Below are positions 1-7,262 of a stretch of 64,000 nucleotides of DNA, piece after piece. Each line of letters begins with the position of its first letter. Position 1 is the stretch's first letter. Origin of the DNA: Andrena cerasifolii (taxonomy: Eukaryota > Arthropoda > Insecta > Hymenoptera > Andrenidae); contig NW_027484927.1 in NCBI RefSeq assembly GCF_050908995.1, positions 89,104-153,103 of the forward strand. Reading direction: 5' to 3'. The notes under the pieces are model-generated. The model was given only the letters and a program-made list of their open reading frames with translations, did not search any database and was not told the origin of the DNA. Made by a program: the position numbers and the translations under genes.

Positions 1-24
1 AGGGCGGGCAAGTAGCGCAGTAAT

Positions 25-1229
25 TTAATTGATTTTGCGCACCACATTTGTCAGCGGATTGTATTCAACTACCCGATCATGCAGAATCAGACAGTAGGCC
101 GTAGTATTTGCAGGTACGTTTTCTTTACAATCAAATTCTATGCGTACGTCCACGGTGCTATTCTTGATCGACTCATTTTGTCGCGAGCAATCAATCACCA
201 CGAGGGGGCCAAATTGCAAAAATTGGGCCACGGTGAATAATGCCTCGTTGCAACTATGTCCGTAATACGATTTACGCAAATGCGTATACATGTTAAATAA
301 GATGGCGTGCCTATTCTTGTCAAAGTCCAAGTTCATGTCATCGTACGGGTAAAATTCCGAGTTGAGAAAAAGTTTTACATTGGTCAATTTGCAGTGGTCA
401 AATCGAGTAACATCTTCAGTCATCACATTCTTTCGAGCAGTCTGTAGAGCAAAGATAATGTATCGCGGCTTCTCCAACTGTGCAGCTGCCTTCACGGCCC
501 ACGAATGCTTCGTCGTGCTTTGTAAGAGAGGATACTCGTACAGATCCCACGAGCCAAAACTAATGCTCAGGTTTTGTCCACTTTCCAAAGCATGTAGCAA
601 CGATAGCTTATTAACGTCGTTCAGCGTCACGTGAGGCATCCGCCATTGCACTTTAAGTAATTCAATTTCTGGTTCCAACGTCGTATTAGAGAATTGTTAT
701 CGTTGCGCGATCGTATTAAAATCAATTCGTGACGCGCATTAATAACCATGCGTTTGTAGTCCTCGCAAAATCCCAACAAATATTTGAGCGGGATGCAAAA
801 ATTGAAACGATTTTTCACTATTAGCTCATCGTGCCGTTTCAAGCCCCATTCCGCATTCTCCATATTTTTGTCTTCATCAGATGTCATCGATACATAGTTT
901 TTAAGCGTGCTAGTTATTCCAACGTATCTGTTGCGATCAATCTCCACACCATTCAGTTCGTATCGAATCTCGTCAAATATGAATGCCATGCAATTATTTC
1001 CCAACATCACCGTTGATACATCATTCGGCTTATTTACCGCCAATTTCCCCTCCAGGTAGAGGAAACTTTCACTCGGTAATGTGTATAAATCCTGTTGCTG
1101 TATAGGTATTCTTATCTCATCGCTGTATCCAAACGTCGTGTTGACGTAAGGGTTGTATGTGTGAGTCTCAAGCTTGACGATGCGATCATAAAACGTCGGC
1201 TTCGCGCCAATGCTTAGAATGTCGGTCAT
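25..1229 (-). pseudogene. Polinton major capsid protein (double jelly-roll), frameshifted
   Basis: This gene encodes the main shell protein of the Polinton virion, a double jelly-roll capsid protein related in fold to adenovirus hexon. The first part starts at ATG 1229 (MTDILSIGAKPTFYDRIV) and runs to a stop at 627. The second part (25-678) has no ATG and continues the protein in another frame from about position 690. The pieces overlap by about 50 bases, which fits one gene split by a single small frameshift rather than two genes. The second part holds the segments LYEYPLLQSTTKHSWAVK and LEKPRYIIFALQT, which I recognise as conserved in insect Polinton capsids; this is from memory, not a search. 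Combined length is about 400 residues. It is the last gene of the minus-strand virion block and ends close to the window edge. Family assignment is firm; the exact position of the frame break is not. Confidence 0.85.
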
Positions 1230-1237
1230 TTTTCAAC

Positions 1238-1438
1238 TTAATTGCGTACAATGAATCCCAGCGATTTCAAAAATGCAGTGTTCGCAGCACTGAGCCTCTT
1301 CTTTTTAGCGTAATCAGAGCTGTTGCAGTTGTTGTTGTTGTTGTTGTTGTTGTTGCAAACAATTTCGTTTGGAAGAAACGTGTTTCTGGAGTCGTTCAAC
1401 ACAAGCATCTCATTCGACCACACCACATGTATTATCAT
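1238..1438 (-). CDS. Small Asn-rich Polinton protein, unknown function
   Basis: This is a 66-residue protein from ATG 1438. The start overlaps the stop of the minor capsid gene by four bases (ATGA), and the stop is 8 bases upstream of the major capsid ATG, so it sits in a tight virion-gene cluster. The protein has an N-terminal segment MIIHVVWSNEMLVLNDSRN, a run of nine Asn residues and a C-terminal segment ANTAFLKSLGFIV. The Asn run is encoded by a (GTT)9 microsatellite on the plus strand (1328-1354), so its length probably varies. I recall similar short proteins in this position in other insect Polintons but know no function. It is one of the few frames in this element that is not visibly broken. 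Confidence 0.55.
   Translation of the reverse strand: MIIHVVWSNEMLVLNDSRNTFLPNEIVCNNNNNNNNNCNSSDYAKKKRLSAANTAFLKSLGFIVRN
1328..1354. repeat. (GTT)9 microsatellite inside the small Asn-rich gene
   Basis: Nine perfect GTT triplets, read on the minus strand as nine AAC Asn codons. The repeat keeps the frame of the surrounding gene. Confidence 0.95.
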
Positions 1439-2212
1439 CGACGTCGTCGTACGTGCAGTCTGATGGTAATCTCTTCACCTCGAAAATCAAGCAACCGTCC
1501 GTCTTGATCCACAACGCGTATCGTTAGATCCGAAATGACCTGTGCGGTGATTGGAAGATAAATGATCTGTGCGGGCGTTTCCGATATCTTATATCCCGGC
1601 GGTACTCTGGGAGAAAATTCATGTATCGTATGTACGCGCTTCCCATTGCTGTACGCGCCAGCGGTCACGCTACATTCGATGCGAATAATGTTCACATTCA
1701 TGGTATTAATCGGATCGTCCGATTCGTGCCACTGTCCCGGTTCTAATACGCGATTCGTCGAGAATCCCAGTAACGATCCAATGTCCAATGTTATTGGGCT
1801 TCGTAAAGTCTACAATGAACGAGCAGTACAGTTCACTTTTCATGGTGTTGTTGTTGGGGCGCAACACTATAGTATACACATCATTGTCGCCGCCATCGTT
1901 GGCATCGGTGCCATCGAGATTTTGAGGATACCGCTCAAGTAATCGCTGTTTCAAATACTTCGCAATGGCGTCTAATTCGTATGAACCGTGGGGAATCGTA
2001 ATGTATTCATGGCTGGTGTCGACGCTGTTGTTGGTCTCATAGTTTGTGGTGAAGTAGAATTTATCGTTGCTCGAGTCGATGTTGGGTATTGTATGATAAG
2101 TTTCAAGGGTTGTTAGGCCAAGCTCGTAATCATCGTCGCTCAAATCTATGGGCGGAAAGTAGCTTACCGCGAGGGTGCTACTCTTGCCGGTTAGACTGAA
2201 TGTTAACGACAT
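1435..2212 (-). pseudogene. Polinton minor capsid (penton-like single jelly-roll), frameshifted
   Basis: This gene encodes the putative penton protein, a single jelly-roll minor capsid protein occupying the vertices of Polinton virions. An open frame reaches upstream to a TTG at 2248, but the first ATG is at 2212 (MSLTFSLTGKSSTLAVSYF) and is the likelier start. The N-terminal part contains YELGLTTLETYHTIPNID. The C-terminal part (frame 1435-1788) contains VNIIRIECSVTAGAY and ends with DFRGEEITIRLHVRRRR. The frames meet at 1778-1791, where the heptamer CCAATGT occurs twice in tandem; the extra seven bases throw the frame and fully account for the break. The stop overlaps the next gene by four bases. 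Combined length is about 250 residues, ordinary for the family. Assignment rests on recognised family segments and on position between protease and major capsid. Confidence 0.82.
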
Positions 2213-2260
2213 ATTCCAAGCTGTACGACTGGACTTGTACTGAATCAAAGTGGTGAGAAG

Positions 2261-2638
2261 TCAATACTTAAATTTGCGCCCAATCGTTTGTAGAAGGCGT
2301 AGACATATTTGGCCACAATTGCTCTGATTCTACTCCTGATAAGGCGCGTGATTGTATTCGATTTTCACGACATCTTTATCCAGATATTGTACCAATTCCT
2401 TAGGCGGTCGAAGATTGCCAAAGCTGTCGAAGTATACACCTCGACGCCCCCTCTTCGCATACGCCACCCAATGAGTCCCCGGTCCCACAACATTGTCCAA
2501 ATTCACGATACCGCTCTCGTTTCGACGTACTCCTCCAACAGGTAGTGCAATGTGCATACAAACACCTCTAAAGAATGGAATACGCATACGTTTTGCCAAC
2601 TCCTCCAATTGCGCATCTGTAGTTACACCCACAAGCAT
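2261..2638 (-). pseudogene. Polinton adenain-like cysteine protease, premature stop
   Basis: This gene encodes a virion maturation protease of the adenovirus endopeptidase (adenain, Ulp1-like C5) type, which cleaves capsid precursors. From ATG 2638 the frame is open for 102 codons. It contains GTHWVAYAKRGRRGVYFDSFG, with the catalytic His-Trp pair and the downstream DSFG typical of the family, then ends at an in-frame TAG at 2330-2332. The same frame continues past the stop to 2261 and encodes SNCGQICLRLL, which holds the expected catalytic Cys (codon 2315-2317). The TAG therefore cuts off the nucleophile: the visible product could not be active. Full length would be about 125 codons, normal for Polinton proteases. 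Its start lies directly after the phospholipase gene. Confidence 0.85.
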
Positions 2639-2640
2639 TT

Positions 2641-3284
2641 TTATTGTCTTCTCGGCGTTTTTTTTTTCGTTTCGATATTCCCTGTCCGCGCTTGTATGGT
2701 GCGAGATAAAGTCCGCGACCTTCCACGGTGCGATTATGACGCTGCATTTCCTACAGCTGATGTTGCGCCGCCTTATTATCGTTTACCGCCTTGGCGATCC
2801 CCGCTGCTCCACCGGCTAATGATCCGAGAAAACCTAGCAGCGGGAGAAGTGGTAATATGCCACCTCGTTTTGCCACCGGAAGAATCCGCTTTTGCGATGC
2901 TCTCCTTACAGTCCTTTTGCGGGGTTTTGTTTTCATCCCCATTCCGATTTTCGTCTTAGCTTTCATAGCTGCCCAAACAGCTGTAGCAGCACCTCTTTCA
3001 CCCAGAATCGAGTCTCGCGCAACGATGCGTTTTCGCGCTTTGTCAGCGAGAACCTAATCTGCCGCGTGCCTTTCACCGAGGTCGTTGCTACGCGAATATG
3101 CTATATCGTGTTCGCGACACGCTGCGTCCAACGGATTGATACCACTATCGCCTCTAGCCAATCGTTTTGCCAGATGAGTTCCTGGACCACAAAACTGATA
3201 TCCTGGAATATGTAATTCGACAGGTAACGCGTTTATCGCCCGATTTAACAGACCACAACCTTTCTTTACTCTCTTAGGCGACAT
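2641..3284 (-). pseudogene. Phospholipase A2-like protein with C-terminal core-protein-like segment, two premature stops
   Basis: This is one reading frame of about 215 codons interrupted by TAG at 3054-3056 and 2751-2753. The N-terminal part from ATG 3284 has a calcium-loop-like YQFCGPGT and the catalytic HD pair in CREHDIAYS. That is the parvovirus VP1-type phospholipase A2 signature, used by viruses to breach endosomal membranes. After the first stop comes a basic stretch (KTKPRKRTVRRASQKR), then a hydrophobic glycine-rich segment (KRGGILPLLPLLGFLGSLAG), resembling in layout the small basic core/membrane protein pX of adenoviruses. After the second stop the frame continues with GRGLYLAPYKRG and a Lys/Arg tail over an A10 homopolymer, so the exact end near 2641 is uncertain. 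The start overlaps the end of the upstream gene by 19 bases. PLA2 assignment is firm; the pX resemblance is inference. Confidence 0.8.
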
Positions 3285-3532
3285 TCGCTGCAGTTTTTAA
3301 TCAATGGTGCTGGACCGTCGATATGCGTTCGCTGCCAAGGGCGATTATAATGTTCCAAGCACCGACGATACTGCTGAACCTCAGAATCGGCTTTTATATG
3401 CTCGGGGAATCTGTCCCACAACTGATCGATGTGTCTGCCAAACTCTCGCAGTAGAATAATCTTTGGTATATATTTCAACTGCTCAGCGGTTAGGTCTCGA
3501 ATATCACAATTATCCGACAGGATCAGAAGCAT
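3266..3532 (-). CDS. Conserved Polinton protein of unknown function
   Basis: This is an 88-residue protein starting MLLILSDNCDIRDLTAEQL and ending NCSECRLRE. The frame is open further upstream (to 3583), but that extension has no ATG and would translate the TATA-like element at 3568, so I choose ATG 3532. It is a mostly helical, charged sequence with LREFGRHIDQLWDRFPEH and a final CxxC (NCSEC). I do not recognise a domain. It is the first gene of the minus-strand virion block, immediately upstream of and overlapping the phospholipase gene by 19 bases, so a virion or assembly role is plausible but unproven. The frame is intact. Confidence 0.6.
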   Translation of the reverse strand: MLLILSDNCDIRDLTAEQLKYIPKIILLREFGRHIDQLWDRFPEHIKADSEVQQYRRCLEHYNRPWQRTHIDGPAPLIKNCSECRLRE

Positions 3533-3567
3533 TTTGAATAATGAGCTGTTTTGCTTCGGTGCGAGCC

Positions 3568-3576
3568 TATAAATAG
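3568..3576. promoter_or_regulatory. TATA element in divergent promoter spacer
   Basis: The sequence TATAAATAG reads as a good TATA box on the plus strand, and its complement contains TATTTATA, a weaker one, on the minus strand. It lies about 36 bases upstream of the minus-strand virion block (ATG 3532) and about 120 bases upstream of the first in-frame ATG of the ATPase. It is the only spacer where the two gene blocks diverge, so a shared two-way promoter is likely. This is inference from position and motif only. Confidence 0.5.
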
Positions 3577-3638
3577 AGCGCACCGCAGCTTCGACGTATC
3601 AAAATCATTTTTCGCAGTTCACGGAGAGGATGTGATTC

Positions 3639-4325
3639 GTGCGACAACCTGTGGCGATACGCGTGACTAATTTTGACGATAAATCGCAAATAATGTCTCC
3701 GAAAACGAGACGCAGACACGGTAGCATACTACCAAACACTATACGCTGTCTGATTTGTGGCCCATCAAATTGTGGAAAGACCAACGTGCTGGTCAGCTTG
3801 TTGGAAAGTCCTCACGGCGTGTGCTTCGAGAACGTGTACGTGTATTCCAAGTCGTTGCAACAGCCAAAATATAAGTATTTGGAGAATTTATTGACTCCGA
3901 TAGATGAAATTGGCTACTTTACGTTTTCGAATAACAGTGACGTCGTCCCACCGAGCGAATCGCTTCCGAATTCCATTTTTATCATTGATGACGTGGCATG
4001 CGACAAACAAGATACGATAAGGGAATACTTTCCAATGGGGTACCACTCGAACGTTGACTGCTTCTATCTCTGTCAGACGTATGCAAAGATTCCCAAACAT
4101 GTTATACGCGACAATGCGAATCTGTTGATACTGTTTAAGCAGGATCGTACCAACTTGAAACATGTGTACAACGATCATGTAAACACTGATATGTCTTACG
4201 AGGATTTCTGCGCTTTGTGTCGTAATTGTTGGCAGCGGGAGTATGGTTTCATGGTGATAGATAAAGATAGCGCGATGTCCAATGGACGTTATAGAAAGGG
4301 ATTTAACGAGTTTGCGGTACCGTGA
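3639..4325 (+). CDS. Polinton FtsK/HerA-type genome-packaging ATPase
   Basis: This ATPase pumps the DNA genome into preformed capsids. Walker A is CGPSNCGKT and Walker B is NSIFIIDDVACD; the downstream segments CFYLCQTYAKIPKHVIRDN and FMVIDKDS followed by RYRKGFNEFAVP are typical of insect Polinton ATPases as I remember them. The first in-frame ATG is at 3693 (MSPKTRRRHG), giving 210 residues. Conserved-looking sequence (RQPVAIRVTNFDD) continues in frame upstream to 3639, and an ATG at 3630 is followed at once by TGA, so the original start was probably lost to a small indel near 3630-3640. The ATPase core itself is intact, with all motifs present. It is the first gene of the plus-strand block, 51 bases before the next gene. 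Confidence 0.88.
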   Translation: MRQPVAIRVTNFDDKSQIMSPKTRRRHGSILPNTIRCLICGPSNCGKTNVLVSLLESPHGVCFENVYVYSKSLQQPKYKYLENLLTPIDEIGYFTFSNNSDVVPPSESLPNSIFIIDDVACDKQDTIREYFPMGYHSNVDCFYLCQTYAKIPKHVIRDNANLLILFKQDRTNLKHVYNDHVNTDMSYEDFCALCRNCWQREYGFMVIDKDSAMSNGRYRKGFNEFAVP

Positions 4326-4376
4326 GATGCTCAATCGTCGTCAACACGTCGGTGGGAAGGCAACGTCTGCGATACA

Positions 4377-5501
4377 ATGATGATTAGTAGTCAGGAGATT
4401 AAGGATCGTGAGAGAATAGCGATGAAAATTGCAAAAACCAGCGAATCCATTCGCAGGAAACATCAGTCTTTGAAGACTGACAAGATGGATGAAGATATCG
4501 CGCTGGAAAGATACTTTAAACCTATTACCGAGCCCTTAAAACATATTGTGGAAAATACTGCTGAGACAGAAGCTGACATATCACCTGCGACGAGTATGAG
4601 CATTGAAACATTAACGCCTATAACAAAAATCCGGCCGAAATGGAACGCATCGCGTAAAAGAAATAGTAAACAGTCATACATGTCATTGGAAAATTCGCTC
4701 GTAACCTCCACACCAGTTCAATCGAAGCGGAAACGACAGAATGTCACATCAAACGATTCCACGGTTCCTCCTGCGTCAATAAATACATTTCCCGATGTAC
4801 AGTCGCTCACAACCAATGATGACGAAGACGTGTATGAAACTTTTGCCGATGAGTCGCTTGCAGCATCTATTAGAGAGCAACTCCAAACATCCGAGGGGCA
4901 AGAAACGTTTCGCAACAATTTCGATCCGCTGGGACAAAAATACATGAGCGCAATCCTAAGTGGAGATAGGGATACGACCATAGATTATGTGTACGGTGTA
5001 TACTTTGGTGGTAGTGGAATGATGCTGGGGGATAAGGCTTTCGATATGGACAAGGATGATAATATAATCATAGACGGTGTAAGATATGGAGGAACGCCCT
5101 GTCTGTACGAACTGATTTTCAAGAGAATTCCCGATGATGCTATGTACACAGATGATGATAAACAAAAATAAAAAAGTATACTGCTGATGACGAATGCTCA
5201 CAGACGTGGCCATAGCGCACGAAATCCCATATTGGGTAACAAGGGATACAAGTACAAACATGTAATTGCGCCACTACTACCCCGTGTATTGACCAGTAAA
5301 GCGGTGAAAGGTCTAAGGACACCGCGAGTCATGGTGGTAAACGATAACAAGATCGATTATGTGCACTGGGATGATCCCAACGAGCTGGTGGATCGATTGC
5401 GTTTGCTGGAAGCGTCGCGTCAGGCGGGTAACAACTCGCACGACAACGAAATTCTATCAATCATCGAGGAACTCTGTGAGGCAGGCCTCATTATAAATTA
5501 A
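4377..5501 (+). pseudogene. DUF8207-like Polinton protein, internal stop
   Basis: This long Polinton protein of unknown role belongs to a family I recall as DUF8207 in insect annotations. From ATG 4377 the frame is open for 264 codons to a TAA at 5169-5171. The same frame then continues to 5501, where the conserved C-terminal part lies (NKGYKYKHVIAPLL, IDYVHWDDPNELVDRLRLL, IIEELCEAGLIIN). Being in one frame and one family, this is a single gene of about 374 codons with one nonsense codon. The N-terminal third is charged and probably coiled-coil (KDRERIAMKIAKTSESIRRK), followed by a Ser/Thr-rich linker and the segment MMLGDKAFDMDKDDNIIIDG. Position between ATPase and fibre-like gene is the usual one. 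A role as terminal protein or virion component has not been shown and cannot be read from the sequence. Confidence 0.75.
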
Positions 5502-5536
5502 ACCGCACGCCGATGATGTGCACTGTATGCGTCGAG

Positions 5537-5947
5537 ATGCCGATCAACAAATTCGGGGTATCGCTCGAGAAGAGTGGAGCAGCTACAATGGACTATTACA
5601 AATGGAGCGACATGCTTCGAAATTATATGCGTGATAACGCTCTTTGCGTGACCGGTGCCGACTTTGATGCAAAATCGCGCAAGATACGACGCGTAGCTCA
5701 GCCGGTGGCCGACACAGATGCCGTTAATAAACTATACGTGGAAAAGAGCATTAAACTTTTGAGAGAGCAGCAGGAAGAATTAGAGATTAAGCTGGTCGCA
5801 TTTCAGAGAGATATGCTGACGTTGCAAAACAGCGTTCAAAAGATATCGCAAGCATTGAATCCTATCTCGCAGCAACAATGCGAAGGAGAATCATGCGAGA
5901 CGGTTGAACTTATCCAGAATTTCCTTGGGGCGGTGGAGAACACATAA
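5537..5947 (+). CDS. Coiled-coil Polinton protein with fibre-like motif
   Basis: The intact frame opens at ATG 5513, but MPINKFGVSLEK at 5537 looks like the conserved start, giving 136 residues. The middle holds DAKSRKIRRVAQPVADTDAV followed by NKLYVEKSI. Segments of the form 'x-I-x-x-V-A-x-P...DAVNK-x-Y-V' are common in trimeric tail-fibre and spike proteins of phages and large viruses, so an attachment-fibre base is a reasonable guess. After it comes a clear heptad-rich helix (LLREQQEELEIKLVAFQRDM) that probably forms a coiled coil, then a C-terminal Cys pair (CEGESCE). It lies 11-35 bases after the DUF8207-like gene and just before the integrase. Function is inference; conservation within insect Polintons is from memory. 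Confidence 0.65.
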   Translation: MPINKFGVSLEKSGAATMDYYKWSDMLRNYMRDNALCVTGADFDAKSRKIRRVAQPVADTDAVNKLYVEKSIKLLREQQEELEIKLVAFQRDMLTLQNSVQKISQALNPISQQQCEGESCETVELIQNFLGAVENT

Positions 5948-5977
5948 TGCACGTACACGATAATTATCGCATCATTC

Positions 5978-6954
5978 GTGGCAAAGATACATCTGCGATC
6001 AAACATGCAGCCATTATCGAAATCCATGAGTGAAGAAAACCATGGCCACAAGAAGCTACAACTTGTGGAGGAATTGTACGCTCCAGCTCGAAGACGTTTT
6101 CCTCGGAGGCGCGTCATAGTGCGTGGATACGACGATCTGTGGCAAAATGACAATGTAGAAATGCATCCATACTCGCGATTCAACCAGGGTCACCACTACA
6201 TACTCACCGTCATCGATGTGTTGAGAAAGTATGCATGGGCGTTGCCGCTCAAAACTAAAAGTGGCGCTGAGGTGACTAAAGCGTTTGCAAAGATATTTAG
6301 AGATCGATATCCGAAAAATTTGCAAACCGATCAAGGAAAAGAATTTTACAACACCGATGTGCAGAAACTCTTGAAAAAGCACGACATTATTCGACGTATT
6401 CGGTGATGAAGGCCTGCGTCGTAGAACGTTTCAATCGAACTTTGAAGAACAATATGTGGAAACTGTTTACGCTCAATGGAACCTATAGATGGACCGATTC
6501 GCTACCGCGTCTACTTGCAGAGTATAACGCGCGAAAACATAAAACCATCGGAATGCGTCCTTGCGATGTTACCCCTGCGATCGCCGATAAGCTGCTAGCT
6601 ACCGTGTACAGCAACCTAAAAATCGCTGGTCCAGCGAGATTCGAGTTCGGCGAGTTTGTGCGCGTGAGCAAATTTAAAACCATCTTCGATAAAGGCTATA
6701 CACCGAATTGGACAACGGAGGTGTTCGAGATAGCCAAAGTACAGACAACTAATCCCGCGACGTATCTGCTCGTCGATTCCTGTGGAAAACCCGTTGCCGG
6801 CGGATTCTATGAACACGAGCTGCAACGCGTCACCGATCCTGATGTGTATCTAGTGGAAAAAGTGCTGCGTAGAAAGGGGGATAAGGTATACGTCAAGTGG
6901 TTGGGGTTTGATAAATCACACAATTCTTGGATAAATAAACATAATGTATTGTAA
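5978..6954 (+). pseudogene. Polinton retroviral-type integrase with chromodomain, frameshifted
   Basis: This is the DDE integrase that inserts the element into chromosomes. The N-terminal frame (5978-6406; likely start ATG 6028) includes a first acidic site in DLWQNDNVEMHPYSRF, a core strand in YILTVIDVLRKYAWALPL, and the second catalytic Asp in NLQTDQGKEFYN. It runs out near 6395, where the frame shifts. The second frame (6403-6954) supplies the catalytic Glu in VVERFNRTLKNNMWK, a GPY/F-like segment (VSKFKTIFDKGYTPNWTTEV) and a C-terminal chromodomain (YLVEKVLRRKGDKVYVKWLG) ending at 6954. All three catalytic acids are therefore present but in two frames. It is the last gene of the plus block, converging on the polymerase. 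Confidence 0.88.
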
Positions 6955-6975
6955 AATAATAATAATAATAATAAT
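6955..6975. repeat. (AAT)n microsatellite after the integrase stop
   Basis: About seven AAT/ATA triplets directly follow the integrase stop codon, in the presumed 3' untranslated region. Confidence 0.9.
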
Positions 6976-6984
6976 ACATGGTTC

Positions 6985-6990
6985 AATAAA
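6985..6990 (+). terminator. Polyadenylation signal for the plus-strand block
   Basis: AATAAA lies 31 bases after the integrase stop in the AT-rich gap between the convergent integrase and polymerase genes. It is the expected place for 3' end formation of the plus-strand transcripts. Confidence 0.5.
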
Positions 6991-6997
6991 TACAATG

Positions 6998-7165
6998 TTA
7001 TACATATGTGAACAATTTATTTAATACTTTGCTGCCAGCGCCGTCGATAATATCATTCAAAAGCACATGCCAGCAGTTCGCAATCAACAAGAGATTTATC
7101 ATCGAAATATTCACTATCACGTATAGCTTTAACAGCGCAGCACGAGTCTAAAGTTTCATCGACGA
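6998..7165 (-). pseudogene. Decayed relative of the orphan gene at 11548-12200
   Basis: Minus-strand translation of this gap gives AVKAIRDSEYFDDKSLVDCE followed by LLACA, then, after a one-base frame shift, LLNDIIDGAGSKVLNK. This matches the C-terminus of the orphan protein encoded at 11764-12200, which has YVKLISESEHFEQHSLIDCE, then LLACA, then INHIVDDARSK. About 15 of the first 25 positions are identical, including the block DCELLACA. It is therefore a broken second copy of that family inside the same element. No start or upstream part is recognisable. It lies just downstream of the polymerase stop. Confidence 0.6.
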
Positions 7166-7262
7166 CATCGCACCGCTATAACACGCTCGCAAATTTGAAA
7201 ACTTCGTATCAACATGATGTGTAGTTTCATCAAGTTCAAATTTTTTTTTTTATAATGGAATT

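Noticed and set aside
5948..6034. 28-codon frame between the fibre-like gene and the integrase.
   Set aside because: It overlaps the integrase 5' region, is very short, and has no recognisable features.
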